Shown in pieces: positions 1 through 7,092 of a DNA stretch of 64,000 bases. The stretch lies in NCBI GenBank assembly GCA_017428325.1, contig JAFRRA010000001.1:62001-126000 (forward strand). The letters run 5' to 3'. Made by a program: the position numbers and the translations under genes. How positions within the stretch are numbered: the stretch's first letter is position 1; each line of letters starts with the position of its first letter. The notes below the pieces were generated by a model. The model did not search any database. It had not been told where the DNA came from and saw only the letters and a program-made list of their open reading frames with translations. This stretch comes from Bacteroidales bacterium. Lineage in GTDB: Bacteria; Bacteroidota; Bacteroidia; Bacteroidales; UBA932.

Positions 1-258
1 GTTCATCTTCTCCCACCATGCTGCAAACAGGCGAAGCAGAATCTGCCCCAGCATTATGGATGCCATCAGGATGACGTAGAACCACAGGGAACCGCTGCGG
101 TCACCCGTAGCCACATCCACAAGCGCCTTGCTTACCCATACAAAAGACAACGAGGCGGCAATCTGCACCAGACCGATCAGAAAACTGACCAGCATCCTCC
201 ACCTGGCGGGGCGGCTCATCCTTATTGCAGCCTTAAGGCAATATCCAACGCTCTTCAT
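1..258 (-). CDS. ABC transporter, N-terminal membrane domain (partial)
   Basis: The first 86 codons of a gene that continues past the left edge. Reading down from an ATG at 258, a short basic cytoplasmic stretch is followed by a hydrophobic segment (MLVSFLIGLVQIAASLSFVW), then KALVDVATG and a second hydrophobic segment around LWFYVILMASIMLGQILL. This is the usual opening of a type-1 ABC exporter membrane domain, where the first helix is followed by a lumenal loop containing LVD. The ATP-binding half is not in the window. It lies 22 bases after the PqqD-like gene on the same strand, and the run HPr-kinase-like / S26 peptidase / PqqD-like / ABC suggests a peptide exporter of a RiPP locus. The ABC exporter class is seen; the peptide cargo is inferred. 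Confidence 0.7.
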   Translation of the reverse strand, partial: MKSVGYCLKAAIRMSRPARWRMLVSFLIGLVQIAASLSFVWVSKALVDVATGDRSGSLWFYVILMASIMLGQILLRLFAAWWEKMN

Positions 259-280
259 CTTTATTCCGCTCAGCGATTTG

Positions 281-547
281 TTATTCTATAAGACCGGCCT
301 CAGTCCAGGACTTTACCAGTGTCCCGGAATCCTTAAGGGCTGTCTCCCTGTCCACCTCATAACGCTCCACCAGCAGATCCGCAAGGGTATCTGCCGTAAA
401 ATCCTTGTCCTGGACAGCCTCCCAAAGATAGGCGGCCGTAGCGTTGAGGGTTATTATCTTGTTGAAATTCACTCTTTCCAGACCCTCTCCGGTAATTACA
501 TATTCTCCAAGAAGCTGGCGGAGAACAAATCCCTTTTTAATCTTCAT
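281..547 (-). CDS. PqqD-like RiPP recognition element protein
   Basis: An 88-residue protein of the PqqD family, the small winged-helix fold that binds leader peptides of ribosomally made, modified peptides and delivers them to tailoring enzymes. Visible family features are an N-terminal beta strand (GFVLRQLLGEYVIT), then ITLNATAAYLWEAV, then a helical half with DTLADLLVERYEVD and a terminal LVKSWTEAGLIE. Length is normal for a stand-alone PqqD domain. It lies between an S26-type peptidase gene and an ABC transporter gene on the same strand with gaps of about 22-24 bases, so one transcript is likely. No precursor peptide gene was found next to it; that gene may lie left of the window. Confidence 0.8.
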   Translation of the reverse strand: MKIKKGFVLRQLLGEYVITGEGLERVNFNKIITLNATAAYLWEAVQDKDFTADTLADLLVERYEVDRETALKDSGTLVKSWTEAGLIE

Positions 548-571
548 ATCCTTTGTTTTACAGTTTCATTC

Positions 572-1006
572 CTATTGCAGGCATTTAGGCATCCTGCGGT
601 AAATTGCCAGAAGATATCTCCTGACGGGAGACAACGCTATCCAAAAGCGTGCCTTTCCCGGCTTGACACTCCTTTTTCCGTTGCGGATAATCCTGACTAC
701 AGTCCCCAGCACGTCTTTGCGGGAACATTTTTCCGTTCCTCGGACGTTGCCGTCTCCCTTTAGTGTGAGGACATCCCCATCTTCCCCAATGATCCGGTGG
801 AGAACATATCTCCCGCCCAGATCCGCCAGGACTATGTCTCCCATGCTCACCTGTTCTTTCTTGAGCAGGACCACATTGTCCCTGTCCTGGCGTATATGGG
901 GCAGCATACTGTTCCCCTTAGGCCTGAGTTCCACTTCCCGGCCTTCCGAGAGCAGCTTCCCGATTTCAGGAATCAGGACTTCGTTCGGTACTGTGATCCT
1001 ATCCAT
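572..1006 (-). CDS. S24/S26-type serine peptidase (signal peptidase-like)
   Basis: A 144-residue protein with the S26 peptidase core: GNSMLPHI holds the expected nucleophilic Ser, followed by MGDIVLAD and YVLHRIIG, then LKGDGN. In bacterial LepB the base is a Lys in the second block; here that place reads LHR, so a Ser/His pair as in Sec11-like enzymes is more likely. I see no clear membrane anchor, unlike LepB. The ATG at 1006 is preferred over an upstream one because it overlaps the stop of the HPr-kinase-like gene by 8 bases (ATGGATAG), which fits translational coupling. In this setting the likely job is cutting a leader or other peptide in a RiPP pathway. Family sure, role inferred. Confidence 0.7.
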   Translation of the reverse strand: MDRITVPNEVLIPEIGKLLSEGREVELRPKGNSMLPHIRQDRDNVVLLKKEQVSMGDIVLADLGGRYVLHRIIGEDGDVLTLKGDGNVRGTEKCSRKDVLGTVVRIIRNGKRSVKPGKARFWIALSPVRRYLLAIYRRMPKCLQ

Positions 1007-1868
1007 CAATAGTCCTGCAGCAAAGTTCCGCAGCCGCCGCATCAGGAAGACATTCCAGATTATAGCAAGGAACTTTCATTATCACTCCGGTTATTCCGTT
1101 ATGCACTCCGTCCGCAACCTTCCTCTCTGGCCTGTATGCTGAAACAGAAGGGTATAGGCAGGCATAAGCCTGTGACGGTGAAAGCTTTGCTATGCGGTTA
1201 AACGGAGCCTGGTTAAGCCTCACGATAGCGGCCAGGCTTACATCCTTCTTCCTGTAGCAAGGAGTCTTTCCGCTCCACGGAGAACCGAACACGCGTACGC
1301 TTCCGTCCTCCATAACCCTTATAACAGGATTATCATCATTCAGGAGTTCTGTATCCGGAATGTTTTCCAGCCAAAGCCTGCTATGGGTGCTCTTGCCCGT
1401 TCCGCTCTTGCCCAGAAAGACAAAGCCCTTGCCGTCTTTCATAATAACGGATGCGTGTATCTCAAGGGTGCTGAGCGGTGCGGTCCTCAAGGCATACAAA
1501 AGCATCATTGTATTGTTTATGGAAAAGACTGCCTGGCGCGGATTCAGAATTTCGAATTCCGCAAGGGAAAAGTCTTCAGTGGCACGGCAACGGCAACATA
1601 CGGGCGCATCGTTCAGGGGAGCCATAGTGAAGAACCAATTTCCTTCCGAAGTCTTGCCAATGGTAATCAGAGGGAAACCCTTGTCGTCGCTCACCAGCAG
1701 CGGCTCCGGAGTCTTCTCTTCCAGGCTTTCCACCTGACGGAAGACAATAACCGGCTCCTGTTCCGCCGTCTCGAACGGAACAAGGTTTTTCATCTGCTGC
1801 CAAACATTATCGTCCGGCCTTTCCAGAGAAACAACATGACCCGCTATGTCGTAGTACCTTTTATCCAT
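999..1868 (-). CDS. HPr kinase-like protein of a RiPP-type locus
   Basis: A 289-residue protein with an HPr kinase/phosphorylase C-terminal-like fold. The P-loop GKSGTGKST sits near residue 160, just after LEIHASVI, and is followed by ELLNDDNPVIR, which fits the metal-binding strand, and by GSPWSGKT. It lacks the N-terminal half of classical HprK. Related kinases occur in lasso peptide loci, where one is known to phosphorylate the precursor (paeninodin type), and next to PqqD-like genes. Start set at the second ATG (1868), since a promoter-like TATTTTTG lies at 1883-1890 inside the longer reading. First gene of the run HPrK-like / S26 peptidase / PqqD / ABC. Family is well supported; the substrate is not known. 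Confidence 0.7.
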   Translation of the reverse strand: MDKRYYDIAGHVVSLERPDDNVWQQMKNLVPFETAEQEPVIVFRQVESLEEKTPEPLLVSDDKGFPLITIGKTSEGNWFFTMAPLNDAPVCCRCRATEDFSLAEFEILNPRQAVFSINNTMMLLYALRTAPLSTLEIHASVIMKDGKGFVFLGKSGTGKSTHSRLWLENIPDTELLNDDNPVIRVMEDGSVRVFGSPWSGKTPCYRKKDVSLAAIVRLNQAPFNRIAKLSPSQAYACLYPSVSAYRPERKVADGVHNGITGVIMKVPCYNLECLPDAAAAELCCRTIDG

Positions 1869-1882
1869 AACAAAACTCACCT

Positions 1883-1890
1883 CAAAAATA
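1883..1890 (-). promoter_or_regulatory. -7 box before the RiPP-like locus
   Basis: On the minus strand this reads TATTTTTG, matching the Bacteroidota -7 pattern TAnnTTTG. The nearest upstream TTTG is only 15 bases away, shorter than the usual 19, so support is partial. Transcription from here would begin about 10 bases before the ATG at 1868. Confidence 0.35.
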
Positions 1891-1918
1891 ATCAATAAAA
1901 AGATTCAAAAAACTTCCC

Positions 1919-2800
1919 TCACCTCAAGATGAGCAATCCGGAGCGGCAAACCCTGAAAAACAGTACCTGTTCTTCCCAGACCGGCTCTCCGTCCACATGG
2001 ATTAAGCCACCCTGGCTTCTGGTAACGGAGAACTCCTCCAGAGTGCGGCTTATATATCCGGACTTTCCGTCTTTCAGTTTTCCCCTGAACAGTTTCCAGA
2101 CAAGACCGGGAGCCTTAATAAAAGAAAAAGGCTTTATTGCCGCAACGTCCAGAAGGCCGTCATTTACAGAAGCGCCTGGCGCTATGACTGCATTGTTTCC
2201 CCACTGGGAAGCATTTGCAACGGTAAGAAGGAGAGCGTCTATGACATCAGCGGGACCGTCTCCGCATTTGAGGCTATAGGACTCTCCTTTATATAGCTTC
2301 CATTCCTTCAGCACGCATCTAGCGTAACTCAGAAAGCCTCTCCTTCCGGATCTGGAAAAACGGTCGCTCACCCTGGCGTCCAGCCCCATCCCGCAAGTGC
2401 AGAAGAAAGGCCGCCCGTTAACCGTACCATAGTCGATTCTTTCCGTGTTCAGGGAATTTACAGCACGTACAGCCTTTGCAGTGTCAAGAGGAATGCCAAG
2501 ATGGCGGGCTAGGCCGTTACCGCTTCCGCAGGGAACGATGGCCAGTGTGCTTTCTGTCCCGGCAACCACGCCTGCAACCTCGTTAACGGTACCGTCTCCA
2601 CCAACCGCAGCCACGATATCGGCACCGGAAGATACCGCCTCCCTGGCAAGTTCCCTGGCATGGGAAGCATATCCGGTAACCGCCACGCGGAAAGAAAACC
2701 TGGAGGAATCCAGATTCCGGGCGATTATGTCTTCAATATTCCTATGCCTCCCTTTTCCAGATATCGGATTGACTATGAAAACAACCGTTTTCTTCTGCAT
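1919..2800 (-). CDS. Diacylglycerol/lipid kinase family protein (YegS/BmrU type)
   Basis: A 293-residue soluble lipid kinase. The DAGK catalytic signature is plain: NPISGKG at the N-terminus, GGDGTVNEV near residue 65-75 (nucleotide binding), and PCGSGNGLARHLG near 90-100. The C-terminal part keeps the beta-sandwich with NDGLLDV and HVDGEPV. Family members phosphorylate diacylglycerol or similar lipids at the inner face of the membrane. Length is normal. It is divergent from the lipoprotein gene at 2882 with a pair of outward-facing -7 boxes between them. The gap to the HPr-kinase-like gene downstream is about 50 bases, so read-through is possible, but I see no functional tie. Confidence 0.85.
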   Translation of the reverse strand: MQKKTVVFIVNPISGKGRHRNIEDIIARNLDSSRFSFRVAVTGYASHARELAREAVSSGADIVAAVGGDGTVNEVAGVVAGTESTLAIVPCGSGNGLARHLGIPLDTAKAVRAVNSLNTERIDYGTVNGRPFFCTCGMGLDARVSDRFSRSGRRGFLSYARCVLKEWKLYKGESYSLKCGDGPADVIDALLLTVANASQWGNNAVIAPGASVNDGLLDVAAIKPFSFIKAPGLVWKLFRGKLKDGKSGYISRTLEEFSVTRSQGGLIHVDGEPVWEEQVLFFRVCRSGLLILR

Positions 2801-2820
2801 AAAACCGAGTTCGCTTTAAG

Positions 2821-2828
2821 CAAAGATA
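2821..2828 (-). promoter_or_regulatory. -7 box for the lipid kinase gene
   Basis: Minus strand reads TATCTTTG (TAnnTTTG). It lies 20 bases before the ATG at 2800. No good -33 TTTG was found at the right distance. Confidence 0.4.
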
Positions 2829-2847
2829 CAGTATTCCTGCTATTTTT

Positions 2848-2855
2848 TATCTTTG
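2848..2855 (+). promoter_or_regulatory. -7 box for the lipoprotein gene at 2882
   Basis: Plus strand reads TATCTTTG, 26 bases before the ATG at 2882. It mirrors the box at 2821-2828 on the other strand, giving a divergent promoter pair about 20 bases apart. No -33 TTTG at the usual distance. Confidence 0.4.
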
Positions 2856-2881
2856 TAAGTTGGAAACCACTTGAAACAAGT

Positions 2882-3514
2882 ATGAACAGGTTCTTGATTG
2901 CTTCAGGCATAGTTACGGCAGTTGCGGTAATCTCCGCGATTGTCCTTTCCTGCTCACAGAAGGCAAAGGCCCAGGATATCCCAGGTCCCGAAAAGATCAC
3001 TTCTTTCAGATTCGAGTCCTTTATCGGAAAAGTCTGGTATGACTCCGATGTCTATTCCCTGAGTCTGAACGAGGACGGAAGTTATCTGTACTGGCGCAAG
3101 AGCGGAAGCTTCACAGGAACGGGAATGGGATATTTCAACGCCGGCAGCATCTATTCCGACTTTGAAAAGGCAGTTAAGGACTATTCCCTGGACAAATACC
3201 CTTACACTCCTTTGGACAAGGAAGACAAGGAAAAAGACCGCTGGATGATAAGGATCAATTACAAGGACGGTCACCAGATTTCAATCGTCAATTATGTGGA
3301 TAACCCTGTCGCCGGAAAAGACCTGGCAATCATAGAGACAATAAGAGGTATCTTTGCAAAACTCCTGGATTACATAGACGAAAAAGGGATTAAGTGCGAG
3401 CACTCCAGATATACCTATGACCCAGATGGAAAACTCAGCCGCAGGATAGACTACACCGCAGACGGGATTGTGCATGGCGGATGGGATGCGGACAATCCTA
3501 TGGCAGACTTTTAA
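2882..3514 (+). CDS. Putative lipoprotein, unknown function
   Basis: A 210-residue protein I do not recognise. The ATG at 2882 is chosen because it opens directly into an export signal (MNRFLIASGIVTAVAVIS) ending in VLSC, a plausible lipobox with Cys at about residue 24. The longer open frame upstream would run over the divergent lipid kinase gene and its promoter. The mature part is rich in Asp, Lys and Tyr, with YSLSLNEDGSYLYWRKSG, suggesting beta strands, and ends in repeated tyrosine/aspartate turns (YDPDGKLSRRIDYTADG). It lies 27 bases before trkA on the same strand, so the two may share a transcript. No function is claimed. Confidence 0.65.
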   Translation: MNRFLIASGIVTAVAVISAIVLSCSQKAKAQDIPGPEKITSFRFESFIGKVWYDSDVYSLSLNEDGSYLYWRKSGSFTGTGMGYFNAGSIYSDFEKAVKDYSLDKYPYTPLDKEDKEKDRWMIRINYKDGHQISIVNYVDNPVAGKDLAIIETIRGIFAKLLDYIDEKGIKCEHSRYTYDPDGKLSRRIDYTADGIVHGGWDADNPMADF

Positions 3515-3541
3515 ACAGATTAAAAATTTCAGACAACCGAT

Positions 3542-4894
3542 ATGAAGATAATTATCGCCGGAGCCGGAGAAGTGGGAAGCCATCTTGCCAAGATGCTTAG
3601 CCGCGAGGCCAATGACCTTACAATCATAGAAAGCGACGAGAACAAGCTCGACAAACTGAGCGAACTTGCAGACGTTGTTACGGTCCACGGAGACCCTACT
3701 TCCATACCTGTTCTCCGACAGGCGGGAGCCGCCAAGGCAGACCTCTTCATTGCCGTAGGTCCGGCCCAGACACAGAACACCAACATCATTTCCGCACTTC
3801 TGGCCAAGAAGATGGGAGCCAAGAAAGTTACCGCCAGAATCAACAACGACGAGTATCTTGAGCACGACAACAAGCTCATTTTCACCGAACTTGGCATAGA
3901 CCTCCTCTTCTATCCGGAGAAAATGGCCGCCTATGAGATCATAGACCTTCTCAAGGAAACCGGCACAAGCGAGTTCATGGACTTTGCCAGGGGCAAGCTC
4001 CAGATGGCTGTGTTCCGCCTGGATGACGGAGCTCCTCTGATCAACAAGACACTGAACCTTCTCAGCGACGGCAAGCCGGAAAGCAAGCCTTTCAAACCTG
4101 TAGCCATTGCCCGTGGGAACGAGACCATCATTCCTGACGCGGACACCAAGTTCCTTCAGGGAGACCTGGTCTTCATGGTCTGCAAGAAGGAAGGATTCCA
4201 GGAACTGATGAGCCACTCCGGCAAATACGACATTGATGTCAAGAACCTTATGGTTGTCGGCGGAGGAAGGATTGCGGAAATGCTCTGCCGCAAGATGCTT
4301 CGCAAGGTAGACCATATCAAGGTAATAGAGGCCCGCAAGGAAAGATGCGAATATCTGGCCGAGGCCCTTCCGGACATCGTGGTTATCAATGGGGACGGAC
4401 GTAACACAGACCTCCTCGTGGAAGAGGATGCCGGCGGATACGACGCTTTCGTGGCAGTCACCTCATCCAGCGAGACAAACATCCTTTCCTGTGTGGCCGT
4501 CAAGAATATGGGCGTTCCAAAGGTCATCGCTGAGGTTGAGAACCTGGAGTACATAAAGCTTGCTGAGGATATGGGTGTGGATGCGGTCATCAACAAGAAG
4601 CTGGTCACCGCCGGAAGGATTTTCCGTTTCACACTCAGCAACAAGGTACGCTCCATCAAGTGCCTGAACGGCAGCGACGCGGAAGTGCTGGAATTCATCG
4701 CAAATCCAGAAAGCAACATAACAAGGGCCCCTATCAAGGACCTCAAGTTCCCGAAAGAAGCTATCATCGGCGGAATAATCCGCGGAGAAGAGAGCATAAT
4801 AGCAAACGGCAACACCCAGGTACTGCCATATGACAGGGTTGTGGTATTTGCCCTGCCTCAGGTCCTTACCAAGGTCAACAAGTTCTTCCTGTAG
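3542..4894 (+). CDS. trkA: Trk potassium uptake NAD-binding subunit TrkA
   Basis: A 450-residue cytoplasmic regulatory subunit of a Trk-type K+ uptake system; it binds NAD(H) and gates the TrkH/TrkG membrane channel. Two RCK halves are visible. The first starts MKIIIAGAGEVGSHLAKML with an acidic strand end (IIESDE) and contains VTARINNDEY. The second begins near residue 232 with LMVVGGGRIAEMLCRKML and KVIEARKERCEYLAE, followed by GDGRNTDLLVEE. TrkA-C domains follow each Rossmann unit. Length matches the two-domain TrkA of E. coli (about 458). A trkH gene is not next to it in this window: downstream is a convergent HTH gene only 2 bases away, upstream an unknown lipoprotein. Confidence 0.95.
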   Translation: MKIIIAGAGEVGSHLAKMLSREANDLTIIESDENKLDKLSELADVVTVHGDPTSIPVLRQAGAAKADLFIAVGPAQTQNTNIISALLAKKMGAKKVTARINNDEYLEHDNKLIFTELGIDLLFYPEKMAAYEIIDLLKETGTSEFMDFARGKLQMAVFRLDDGAPLINKTLNLLSDGKPESKPFKPVAIARGNETIIPDADTKFLQGDLVFMVCKKEGFQELMSHSGKYDIDVKNLMVVGGGRIAEMLCRKMLRKVDHIKVIEARKERCEYLAEALPDIVVINGDGRNTDLLVEEDAGGYDAFVAVTSSSETNILSCVAVKNMGVPKVIAEVENLEYIKLAEDMGVDAVINKKLVTAGRIFRFTLSNKVRSIKCLNGSDAEVLEFIANPESNITRAPIKDLKFPKEAIIGGIIRGEESIIANGNTQVLPYDRVVVFALPQVLTKVNKFFL

Positions 4895-4896
4895 CC

Positions 4897-5415
4897 TCAG
4901 TAAACCATATTCCTCAGACGGGAGGCCCACTCTCCACCGACAATGGAGAGCTGGCGGCGGAATGTCCTCATATCCGAGAATCCGTTCCTCAGTATAATAT
5001 TGGCGTACCGGGATGCGTCCACCCTTTCCTCATCCTCCCCGAGAAAGCCTTCGTGTCCAGACGGCAAGGCTTCTATCTGCTGGCATATACTCCTGAACCT
5101 CAGCTCGTTCAAATAAGTCTTGAACCCTTTCTTGGAAGACAGGATATTGGACACGTAAGTGCGGTTGCTGCCCACCATTGCGGCTATCCTGGAAAGACTG
5201 ATATCCGGATCCATATATAGTTTCCTGCTCTCTATGTAATCCTCCAGCCTGTCACTCAGATCCTTGAGGGTCTGAGCCCTGGAATTGGAAAACATACATT
5301 CCGGATAACGCAGAAGGTCACTGTTTTCCGCATTCCCGTCTTCCTCCAGGTTCACTGCAAACCTGTACAGCCTTTCTGAAGCTTTAAGCAAAAGCTTTTT
5401 CAGTGTTCTTTTCAT
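4897..5415 (-). CDS. AraC-type HTH protein (second of a pair)
   Basis: A 172-residue protein with one recognisable AraC-like HTH unit: SRKLYMDPDISLSRIAAMVG followed by SNRTYVSNIL, where the second part would be the recognition helix, then a long helix and a weaker second HTH at the C-terminus (RNGFSDMRTFRRQLS). No ligand-binding or receiver domain is seen. Its ATG overlaps the stop of the upstream gene by four bases (ATGA), so the two are translated together, and the HTH parts resemble each other, pointing to a tandem duplication. Convergent with trkA (2-base gap). Likely a DNA-binding regulator or a partner of the membrane-anchored copy. Targets unknown. Confidence 0.65.
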   Translation of the reverse strand: MKRTLKKLLLKASERLYRFAVNLEEDGNAENSDLLRYPECMFSNSRAQTLKDLSDRLEDYIESRKLYMDPDISLSRIAAMVGSNRTYVSNILSSKKGFKTYLNELRFRSICQQIEALPSGHEGFLGEDEERVDASRYANIILRNGFSDMRTFRRQLSIVGGEWASRLRNMVY

Positions 5416-6017
5416 ACAATCTTAAGTTCTTTCACATAATCACTTACGGATACGGTTTCTTTCCTCTTCATCCTGAGCTGCACATCCTTCTTCCATTTAC
5501 TCGGAGTATATTCAGTAAAGGATACGAAGGCAGTAGACATTGAAGACTTTGAACTGAAGCCTGACTTTTTCATCCAGCTTTCCGTTGTTATTCTGGGGTT
5601 GGAAAGATAAACCGCACAGGCTTCCCGGACTCTGAAATAGTTGCACAGATTGGGAAAACTAAGCATAAAACAATTGTTTATAGCCACGCTGAGATAGTTC
5701 CGGTTTGTACCAACCGCCTTTATTAGTTCTTCCTCTTTCAGTTTGGGATTCATGTATAGTCTGCGGCTTTCCATAAGCTTCAGAACCTTGGCCGCTATGT
5801 ATCCCATATCTACAGTCTCGTTCAGGTACTGCGGATTTTCTGACGGTATTTCATATGGTTTGACACGTGCCGGATTGCTTTTCCTGGTATATTTCCTGCG
5901 TTTCTGGGAATGTCTTTGGCGAAAAAGGAGCCAGTAGATTAATAATGTCTGGACTGCCAGAATTATCAGGCCTGAACAAAGAAAAATATTTCTTGAAAAG
6001 ATTGACAGGGTATTCAT
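5412..6017 (-). CDS. Membrane-anchored AraC-type HTH protein
   Basis: A 201-residue protein with one predicted membrane segment near the N-terminus (FLCSGLIILAVQTLLIYWLL), a basic linker (RQRHSQKRRKYTRKS), then an AraC-like HTH: SRRLYMNPKLKEEELIKAVG and TNRNYLSVAI, with a second HTH part at KSGFSSKSSMSTAF and EYTPSKWKK, the usual AraC ending. It lacks the periplasmic sensor of hybrid two-component regulators; it is the bare form with an anchor. The ATG at 6017 is used because the longer frame would begin with TTG next to a hairpin. A promoter-like site and a strong hairpin lie in the leader (see 6056-6076 and 6126-6153). Translationally coupled to the next HTH gene. Confidence 0.65.
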   Translation of the reverse strand: MNTLSIFSRNIFLCSGLIILAVQTLLIYWLLFRQRHSQKRRKYTRKSNPARVKPYEIPSENPQYLNETVDMGYIAAKVLKLMESRRLYMNPKLKEEELIKAVGTNRNYLSVAINNCFMLSFPNLCNYFRVREACAVYLSNPRITTESWMKKSGFSSKSSMSTAFVSFTEYTPSKWKKDVQLRMKRKETVSVSDYVKELKIV

Positions 6018-6055
6018 GGATATTCGTTTCTGTGCGGAAAGAAAGCACAAAAATA

Positions 6056-6076
6056 ACCGGCGGTTTTGCCGCCGGT
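6056..6076 (-). terminator. Hairpin, terminator of the yitT run or leader attenuator
   Basis: A perfect 8-base stem (ACCGGCGG / CCGCCGGT) with a 5-base loop, followed on the minus strand by TATTTTTG, a T-rich tail. It lies 85 bases after the last YitT gene, which fits a rho-independent terminator. It also lies between a promoter-like site (6126-6153) and the ATG of the AraC-type gene at 6017, so it could act as an attenuator in that leader. Confidence 0.7.
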
Positions 6077-6125
6077 AAACCCTGAGAAATAAACACTTCT
6101 ATTATTTGACAATTCCGGGATTGTA

Positions 6126-6153
6126 CAAATTTACAATCGCAGGATTGTACAAA
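6126..6153 (-). promoter_or_regulatory. Promoter-like site before the AraC pair
   Basis: Minus strand shows TTTG (6153-6150) and TAAATTTG (6133-6126), 16 bases apart; the -7 box is a full match, but the spacing is shorter than the usual 19. The 10-base word GGATTGTACA occurs twice around it (from 6118 and from 6142), a possible operator pair. Confidence 0.4.
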
Positions 6154-6160
6154 AAAAGCG

Positions 6161-7090
6161 TTATTTTCCTATCTGCTGGAAACCCCGTCCCCATACTCCG
6201 GTCACCGGAGCCATGGAGATGAATGCCTCCTTGTCTATCTCCTTTATAAGGCTATGGATCTTGCTTGTCTCTGTCTTGTGAATTAAAACCATCAGCATCT
6301 TGCTCTCGGTTCTGGTGTACCAGCCCTCTCCTGTCAGAACCGTAACGCCACGCCCCATTTCCTGGGTTATTTTGTCAGCAATCCTCTCATAGTTCTTGGA
6401 GAAGATGAACACCTGCACGCTCTGGCGGCTGCCGGCTACCATCATATCCACAATCTGCGAGCAGGAGGCTATAAGCATATAGCCGTAGAGAACTGTGGCG
6501 AGTCTCATTCCCCAGCTTTCCTTCACGAGGGTTCCGGACGCGTCCATGACTTCCTTTGCGGGAATGAGCAATGAGGATGCGATTATGACGAGATCCATGT
6601 AAAGGATCATCCTGCCTGGAGCGATATTGTGGTACTTGGCAACCATGAGGGCCACAATGTCTGTGCCTCCGGTACTTCCGCCCTGGGAGAAGCTTATGCC
6701 TATTCCGAATCCACTCATCACGCCACCGAAGATTGCGCTCAGAAGCCTTCCGTTGGAAATGGCTATTTCCTGGATGAAATCCTGTGGTATGAAAGCCGGA
6801 ACAAACTGGAAAAAGAGCGTGGTCACTGCTATGGCATAGACAGTCTTGGCTCCGAAACTCTTTCCAAGGACCCTAAGTGCAATAAGAAGCAGGATAATGT
6901 TTATGGCAAAGTACGTGACGGAGATAGGAACCCCGAAAGCATAGAGCACGATGGAGGAGATACCGGTCACGCCGCCTCCCACCAGACTATTGGGAATCAA
7001 GAAGATGACCCAGCCCAGCACATAGCAGAGCAGGCCGAGCGTGATGATGAAATAGCTCTTGACTCCGTTTAATATCCTTCTTGCGTTCAT
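6161..7090 (-). CDS. YitT family membrane protein (DUF161/DUF2179), copy 1
   Basis: A 309-residue integral membrane protein of the YitT family. It has about five to six hydrophobic segments in the first 210 residues, with the family hallmarks NSLVGGGVTGISSI, GGVMSGFGIGISF and GGSTGGTDIVALMV, and ends in the soluble DUF2179 domain (GRGVTVLTGEGWYT, KEAFISMAPVTGVWGRGF). The transported substrate of this family is not settled. It is the last gene of the run gcvT / M28-TonB / leuS / yitT / yitT, starting 2 bases after its paralogue, with which it shares the domain order and the GGSTGGTDIVAL motif. A hairpin with a T-rich tail follows. Family certain, function open. Confidence 0.85.
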   Translation of the reverse strand: MNARRILNGVKSYFIITLGLLCYVLGWVIFLIPNSLVGGGVTGISSIVLYAFGVPISVTYFAINIILLLIALRVLGKSFGAKTVYAIAVTTLFFQFVPAFIPQDFIQEIAISNGRLLSAIFGGVMSGFGIGISFSQGGSTGGTDIVALMVAKYHNIAPGRMILYMDLVIIASSLLIPAKEVMDASGTLVKESWGMRLATVLYGYMLIASCSQIVDMMVAGSRQSVQVFIFSKNYERIADKITQEMGRGVTVLTGEGWYTRTESKMLMVLIHKTETSKIHSLIKEIDKEAFISMAPVTGVWGRGFQQIGK

Positions 7091-7092
7091 AA

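Noticed and set aside
3281-4315. A 344-residue open frame on the minus strand inside trkA
   Set aside because: It lies opposite trkA, which has strong family motifs on the plus strand. The antisense frame has no family motif and no start context.
6118-6151. Repeated GGATTGTACA words as an attachment site or IS end
   Set aside because: There are only two short copies 24 bases apart with no integrase, transposase or flanking duplication; a regulatory site is the simpler reading.
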